In this document: positions 12,481 to 17,209 of the stretch, piece after piece
Numbering within the stretch: the first letter of the stretch is position 1
Layout of the letters: the number at the start of each line of letters is the position of its first letter
DNA from: Syntrophaceae bacterium UBA2210
GTDB lineage: Bacteria > Desulfobacterota > Syntrophia > Syntrophales > UBA2210
DNA length: 17,209 nt
Reading direction: 5' to 3'
Assembly (NCBI GenBank): GCA_002327865.1
Contig: DCUQ01000056.1
Span: 1-17,209 of the forward strand
Notes under the pieces: generated by a model
Databases searched by the model: none
Seen by the model: the letters and a program-made list of their open reading frames with translations, nothing else
Told to the model about the DNA's origin: nothing
Made by a program: the position numbers and the translations under genes

Positions 12481-15051
12481 ATGAATGATCAATCCAAGAC
12501 TAAGCAGGTACTGATCCAGGAACTGACTCTATTGAAACAGAGAATTAAAGAGATGGAACGATCGGAATCTGAGTATCAGCAGATGAAAAAAAAACTGCGC
12601 GAGATCGAGAAACAACTACTCGCGATTTATGAGCTTTCATCAGACGTTATATATACCTTGAATTGTGATTTCAGACCGATCAGCATATCAAGCTCTGTAG
12701 AGCGGCAACTTGGCTACTGCGCCGAGGAACTCATCGGAAAACCCTTTAATGATCTTAACATAATAGCACCGGAGTCCCTTGAGGCTGCGTTTAAAGATGC
12801 CCTTGAGGTCCTCTCCGGAGGTACCGTGCCTGCGGCTGAATATGTATTTATTCGGAAGGATGGTTCAAGGCTAATCGCTGAGGTAAGCGGTTCACCCTTA
12901 ATGGAAGACGGCAAAATCATAGGAGTGATATCCGTTGCACGTGACATCACCGACCGCAAGCAGGCAGAGGAGAAGTTGCGAGAAAGCGAAAACCGCTACC
13001 GCTTTTTGTTCAATTACGCCGTAGACGGGATGGTGGTAGGCAACGCGGAGACTGGCGAGTTAACGGACTGCAACCAGGCACTGTGCCGTATGGTGGAACG
13101 GGATAGAACAGAGCTTATTGGACAGCACCAGAGCATCCTCCATCCAGAGAATGACCTGGAAAACGGGCTTTCAACGAGTTTCCGGGTGCATCAAGCTGGA
13201 GATAAGGCGCAGATTGTCGAAGACAGACTGGTATCAAAAAGTGGAAAAATAATCCCGGTGGAGATCAACGCTACGAAGATCCGGATAGGGGAACACGAGC
13301 ATCTCCTCGGCATATTCCGGGACATCACCGAGCGAAAACTGGCGGAGGAGGCGTTGCGGGAGAGCCATGAGAGACAGAGACTGGAACAGGATCGGCTGGA
13401 GTTGATCCTGAAGACAGCGCAGGACGGCTTCTGGCTGGTGGACGCATCGACCGGCCACCTCGTTGAAATCAATGAAGCTGCTGCTTCCATGCTCGGGTAT
13501 ACCCGCGAGGAATTGCTGACGAGCGGGCTGGCCGATATTGACGCGCAGTGGTCGCCCGAAGAACTCGGCCAGGAGATGCAGAAGATCAAGACAACCGGCA
13601 ATGCCCTCTTCACAACGCGCCATTACGTCAAGGGCGGCCAGATCATCGATGTAGAGATCAGCGTCAATTACATGCCGGCCACTAATCAGTTCTTCTCGTT
13701 CATCCGCGACATCACCGAGCGCAGGCGCACCGAAGAAAAGATTCTGTACCTAGCCACACACGACACCCTGACAGGACTGCCCAACCGCTCGATGTTCAGC
13801 CAACTGCTAAATCATGCCATTCCTGCGGCGCAGCGTTATCAGCGTCAGTTTGCAGTGTTATTCATCGACTTGGATCGCTTTAAGATTATCAATGATACCT
13901 TGGGGCACGAGGCAGGAGATCAACTTCTGCAAGAAATCGCCACGCGGTTGAAGCAGTCGCTGCGAGCATCTGATGTTGTCGCCCGTCAGGGAGGGGATGA
14001 GTTCGTTATATTGATCGAAGAGGTAAGCGATTTAAGCCAGGTCGCCACCGTAGCGCACAAGATCCTTACCAGCATTGTCAAACCCGTAACGCTTATGGGG
14101 CAAGAATGCCATATCACCGCGAGCATCGGCATCTGCATGTATCCGAAGGATGCGGAAGATGGAGAATCCCTGATAAAAAATGCCGATATAGCCATGTATC
14201 TTGCCAAAGAGGAAGGCAAAAACAATTACCAATTCTACTCCAAAGATATTCAAGCAAAGTCGTTAGAACGTCAATCGATCGAAGCAAACCTGCGCTTTGC
14301 CTTGGAGCGTAATGAGCTCTCTTTACATTATCAGGCAAAAGTTGACTTCAAAACGAACGCGATCACTGGCGTGGAGGCGCTCCTTCGCTGGCAGAATCCA
14401 TATCTTGGTTCGGTAACCCCCACGCAATTTCTTCCGGTGGCCGAAGAAACGGGATTAATCGTTTCTATCGGTAAGTGGGTGATGAAGGCCGCGTGCGCCC
14501 AAAATGTTGCCTGGCAACAGCAGGGGCTTCCCGCTGTCTGCATGGCGGTAAATTTGTCGCTGTTGCAACTCATGGATGACAATCTGATAGATGATATCAG
14601 AACAGCGCTGAATGATTCCGGCATGGCGCCAAACCTGCTGGAGTTGGAAATTACCGAAAGTATGGTGATGCATAACCCCACACAAATGATCACCGTGTTA
14701 GCCAAGATCAAAAGTTTGGGCGTGCGGCTGGCCCTTGACGATTTTGGCACCAGCTACTCTTCTCTTTCCAAGATCAAGCACTTCCCCATTGATACGCTCA
14801 AAATTGACCGATCTCTCATCCGTAACGTCCCACAAGACGCGGAAGACAAGGCAATTACTGCGGCGATTATTGCCATGGGCAAAGCTTTAAGTCTTACTGT
14901 CGTCGCCGAAGGCGTCGAAACAGTAGAACAAATGAACTTCTTAAAGGACCACTCCTGTAATGAGATGCAGGGATATTACTTCAGCAAACCCATTATTCCC
15001 GAACAGTTTGCCGATCTGCTGCGGAAACATATCCTCACTGAACAAAAGTAA
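12481..15051 (+). CDS. PAS-PAS-PAS-GGDEF-EAL protein (diguanylate cyclase/phosphodiesterase)
   Basis: 856-residue c-di-GMP turnover enzyme. Residues 1-45 form a charged coiled coil. Three PAS domains follow (about 45-160, 170-290, 300-415), each ending in an RDIT(D/E)R PAC-type motif. The GGDEF domain (about 420-588) has an intact active-site GGDEF at 504-508. Its RASD I-site at 495-498, five residues upstream, allows product inhibition. The EAL domain (about 600-850) has EALLRW at 632-637, N691, EITES at 723-727, DDFGTSYSS (753-761), the catalytic-region lysine K774, EGVET at 810-814 and QGYYFSKP (830-837). Both catalytic domains look competent, so the net direction depends on PAS signals; the protein could be a synthase activated or switched by ligand. 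No transmembrane segment is seen, so the input is cytosolic. ATG 12481 follows an AGGGG eight bases upstream. The start region and first 25 residues resemble those of the next gene. Confidence 0.95.
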   Translation: MNDQSKTKQVLIQELTLLKQRIKEMERSESEYQQMKKKLREIEKQLLAIYELSSDVIYTLNCDFRPISISSSVERQLGYCAEELIGKPFNDLNIIAPESLEAAFKDALEVLSGGTVPAAEYVFIRKDGSRLIAEVSGSPLMEDGKIIGVISVARDITDRKQAEEKLRESENRYRFLFNYAVDGMVVGNAETGELTDCNQALCRMVERDRTELIGQHQSILHPENDLENGLSTSFRVHQAGDKAQIVEDRLVSKSGKIIPVEINATKIRIGEHEHLLGIFRDITERKLAEEALRESHERQRLEQDRLELILKTAQDGFWLVDASTGHLVEINEAAASMLGYTREELLTSGLADIDAQWSPEELGQEMQKIKTTGNALFTTRHYVKGGQIIDVEISVNYMPATNQFFSFIRDITERRRTEEKILYLATHDTLTGLPNRSMFSQLLNHAIPAAQRYQRQFAVLFIDLDRFKIINDTLGHEAGDQLLQEIATRLKQSLRASDVVARQGGDEFVILIEEVSDLSQVATVAHKILTSIVKPVTLMGQECHITASIGICMYPKDAEDGESLIKNADIAMYLAKEEGKNNYQFYSKDIQAKSLERQSIEANLRFALERNELSLHYQAKVDFKTNAITGVEALLRWQNPYLGSVTPTQFLPVAEETGLIVSIGKWVMKAACAQNVAWQQQGLPAVCMAVNLSLLQLMDDNLIDDIRTALNDSGMAPNLLELEITESMVMHNPTQMITVLAKIKSLGVRLALDDFGTSYSSLSKIKHFPIDTLKIDRSLIRNVPQDAEDKAITAAIIAMGKALSLTVVAEGVETVEQMNFLKDHSCNEMQGYYFSKPIIPEQFADLLRKHILTEQK

Positions 15052-15268
15052 ACCGAGAAGGTTCTACTACCCTTCCTGCTATCAAAAGAAGTCAGATTTC
15101 AGGAGACAGGACATCTGTCAAGTTGCTATCAATAGCATTTTATTGATTTTTAGGCCTATTAGGTCTATAGATAACACGGTCAAACAAGATATTGAGGAGA
15201 ACTTGTTGCCGTTTTTCAAGAGAGATCTGGGTTCTGTGCTTTAATCATCCCTTCTAAGAGGCGATCCT
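15052..15268. other. Intergenic region between the two c-di-GMP genes
   Basis: 217 bp. A small stem TGCTA-TCAA-TAGCA (15124-15137) followed by TTTTATTGATTTTT could be a weak terminator. A tandem nonamer TAGGCCTAT/TAGGTCTAT follows at about 15151-15168. No clear promoter is visible, so cotranscription by readthrough cannot be excluded. Confidence 0.3.
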
Positions 15269-17080
15269 ATGAAAGATGATAATAAGACAAAGAAGCAGCT
15301 CGTACATGAGCTGACGGAGTTGCGTTTGCAGAATGCCGAGAGTATATCGGCTGAGCTTGCGGCTGAGGAGGCCAGTAGCTATGCCGAAAGCATTGTGGAA
15401 ACTGTTCGAGAGCCCCTTTTGGTTCTGGATGCAGACCTGAAGATAATCTCAGCGAACCGCAACTTTTACAGAACTTTTGAAGTAACTCCAGATGAGACGA
15501 TCAGGAGTTTCATCTATGACATTGGAAACAAACAGTGGGATATCCCCAAGCTGCGGGAACTGTTGGAAACCATCCTTCCCGAAAAGGCAACCTTTGATAA
15601 CTACGAGGTCGAACACAAGTTTGCCACTATTGGTAAGCGTATCATGCTTCTGAATGCCCGGCAGATTAAAAGAGTGTTCGGAAAAGAGCGGATCATCCTG
15701 CTGGCCATTGAGGATATCACCGAGCGCAGAAAATTGGAAGAAGCCCATGAAAACTTGGCTGCAATTGTGGAATCTGCTTATGACGCAATCATATGCAAGA
15801 ACTTAGAGGGTATCATTGTAAGTTGGAATAGAGGGGCAGAAATCGCATATGGTTATAATGCCGAGGAGGTTATAGGCAAGTCGATATCTTTATTAATGCC
15901 GCCCGGTCAGCCTGACGAATACAAAGAATCATTAAAAGAGAGATCGAGCGGAGAGCTTATTAAAAATTATGAAACTCAACGCATGAGAAAAGACAGCAAA
16001 ATAGTCGATGTTTCGCTGACAATATCTCAGCTTAAGGGAACATCAGGGGAAATTACAGGTTATTCCATAATTGCTCGTGACATAACTGAGCGCAAGCAAC
16101 TGGAAGACCTGTTACAGGAGTCTGAAGAGCGCTACAGGCGACTTTTTGAGACTGCAAGCGACGGTATAGTGCTTCTTGAAAAACGCGAAGGGAAGATAAC
16201 CCATGCTAATCCGGCCACCGAGAAGATGCTGGGCTATACAACAAAAGAGAGCCTTGGGAATAAGCTTCATGACATCGGTGTTATGCTCGATATGGGTGAT
16301 TTCCAAACGACAATGCAAAATTTGAATAAGATCGGTATTATTAATTACGATGATGTTCCGGTAACAACCAAGTCTGGTCAGCATATCGATGCGGATATCT
16401 ATCTCGTCGATAGGGCAAGACTGGTGCAATGTAATATCCGTGACATCACCGAGCGCAAGCAGGCAGAGGAAACACTTTATCAAACCCTAGAAAGTCTCAA
16501 AAAAGCCGTCAGCACAACCATTCAGGTCATAGTATCCACCGTGGAAGCCAGAGATCCCTATACCGCTGGTCACCAGCTCCGGGTTGCCAATCTTGCCGGG
16601 GCCATCGCCACGGAGATGGAATTTCCCCCGGACAGGATCGAAGGCATTCGCATAACCGGTTCCATTCATGACCTCGGGAAATTATCCATACCCGCGGAGA
16701 TATTATCCAAACCCGGCACGCTGTCAGACATTGAGTTTTCCCTGATTAAGGAACATCCCAGGAAAGGCTACGAAATTCTCAAAAATGTTGAGTCCCACTG
16801 GCCGCTGGCAGAGATTGTTTATCAGCATCATGAACGAATGGATGGTTCAGGCTATCCGAGAAACCTGAAGGGAGATGAGATTCTCATGGAGGCCCGCATC
16901 ATCGCCGTTGCCGATGTGGTGGAAGCCATGGCTTCCCACCGTCCTTATCGTTCTACTTTGGGAATTGACACGGCCCTGGAAGAAATTAAGAAAAATAAAG
17001 GAAAGCTTTACGACGCGGATGTGGTGGATGTCTGCCTGAAACTGTTCAGGGAAAAAGGTTTTACATTAGAAAAGATTTGA
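15269..17080 (+). CDS. PAS-PAS-PAS-HD-GYP protein (c-di-GMP phosphodiesterase)
   Basis: 603-residue cytosolic sensor enzyme. HD-GYP domains hydrolyse c-di-GMP to pGpG/GMP using a bi- or trinuclear metal site. Residues 1-35 form a coiled-coil leader similar to that of the preceding gene (M-x-D-x-x-KTK...ELT). PAS regions span about 40-152, 160-274 and 284-395, each ending in an (E/R)DITER motif. A helical linker leads to the HD-GYP domain (about 410-600). This has RDPYTAGHQLRVANLA, the metal-binding HDLGK (467-471), KEHPRKGYEIL with a further histidine, the VYQHHERMDGSGYP stretch (517-530, GYP at 528-530) and ADVVEAMASHRPYR (548-561). All key residues are present. ATG 15269 follows AAGAGG. The C-terminal 130 codons are duplicated, inverted, at 11799-12185, and more distantly at 9945-10460. 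Downstream (17081-17209) I see no further gene or terminator. Confidence 0.95.
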   Translation: MKDDNKTKKQLVHELTELRLQNAESISAELAAEEASSYAESIVETVREPLLVLDADLKIISANRNFYRTFEVTPDETIRSFIYDIGNKQWDIPKLRELLETILPEKATFDNYEVEHKFATIGKRIMLLNARQIKRVFGKERIILLAIEDITERRKLEEAHENLAAIVESAYDAIICKNLEGIIVSWNRGAEIAYGYNAEEVIGKSISLLMPPGQPDEYKESLKERSSGELIKNYETQRMRKDSKIVDVSLTISQLKGTSGEITGYSIIARDITERKQLEDLLQESEERYRRLFETASDGIVLLEKREGKITHANPATEKMLGYTTKESLGNKLHDIGVMLDMGDFQTTMQNLNKIGIINYDDVPVTTKSGQHIDADIYLVDRARLVQCNIRDITERKQAEETLYQTLESLKKAVSTTIQVIVSTVEARDPYTAGHQLRVANLAGAIATEMEFPPDRIEGIRITGSIHDLGKLSIPAEILSKPGTLSDIEFSLIKEHPRKGYEILKNVESHWPLAEIVYQHHERMDGSGYPRNLKGDEILMEARIIAVADVVEAMASHRPYRSTLGIDTALEEIKKNKGKLYDADVVDVCLKLFREKGFTLEKI

Positions 17081-17209
17081 TTATAATTGGTAATCCTCAC
17101 CTTAATTCCAAAGCGGAAACCATTGACTCGTAGATGGCGTTAAGGTCCGACGCATGTCATTTTTTATTAGCCGCATGCACTCAGTTCAAATACACTTATA
17201 AGGCCTCCT

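Noticed and set aside
11636..17115. ATTCCAAAGCG direct repeat (11636-11646 and 17105-17115) as boundaries of a mobile element
   Set aside because: An 11-mer repeat is expected many times by chance in 17 kb, and no terminal structure or target duplication supports it.
1..17209. CRISPR arrays, rRNA genes, intact transposases or integrases
   Set aside because: I found no regularly spaced repeats, no rRNA sequence, and no intact transposase or integrase motif on either strand.

Overview
The window looks like a piece of chromosome from an anaerobic bacterium, most likely a Desulfobacterota (former Deltaproteobacteria) member with a syntrophic or aromatic/fatty-acid-degrading lifestyle. This is an inference from gene content: a flavodiiron O2/NO reductase, CoA-dependent acid metabolism (acyl-CoA synthetase, family III CoA-transferase, hotdog thioesterase), a DsrE-like protein and multi-PAS c-di-GMP enzymes. 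No rRNA or other marker fixes the taxon.

Layout. 1-428: intergenic, with scraps of decayed sequence and a good sigma70-type promoter. 429-2074: acyl-CoA synthetase of 548 codons, split by a one-base deletion near 994. 2048-2236 (minus): possible small membrane or exported peptide. 2631-3809: flavodiiron protein, followed by a 4'-phosphopantetheinyl transferase (3864-4550) whose stop abuts the stop of a convergent methyltransferase (4551-5180, minus). 5387-6942: a complete heat-shock-type operon with promoter, three tandem Hsp20 genes with very strong ribosome binding sites, and an intrinsic terminator. 7394-9838: promoter, CaiB/BaiF CoA-transferase, DsrE-like protein and PaaI/THEM4-like thioesterase, all on plus.

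9839-12480 has no intact gene but is the most interesting stretch. On the minus strand, a consensus-like promoter (10542-10570) is followed at once by a class I cyclic-di-GMP (GEMM-I) riboswitch (about 10446-10533). The riboswitch runs directly into an HD-GYP c-di-GMP phosphodiesterase domain lacking its N-terminal sensor region and interrupted by two in-frame TAG codons. Next comes the 3' half of a tRNA-Phe(GAA) gene with its own terminator (10752-10842, minus), which is the signature of a displaced attachment site of an integrated element. About 950 bp of gene-free sequence follow, then a second HD-GYP fragment (11799-12185, minus).

12481-17080 holds two large intact c-di-GMP proteins on plus: a PAS-PAS-PAS-GGDEF-EAL protein (856 aa) and a PAS-PAS-PAS-HD-GYP protein (603 aa). 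They share a related N-terminal leader and translation start region. The HD-GYP end of the second gene is closely similar, in inverted orientation, to the 11799-12185 fragment. The GGDEF-EAL gene therefore lies between inverted HD-GYP copies. Together with the riboswitch, about 7 kb of the window is a c-di-GMP synthesis, degradation and sensing neighbourhood that has undergone duplication, deletion and probably island insertion.
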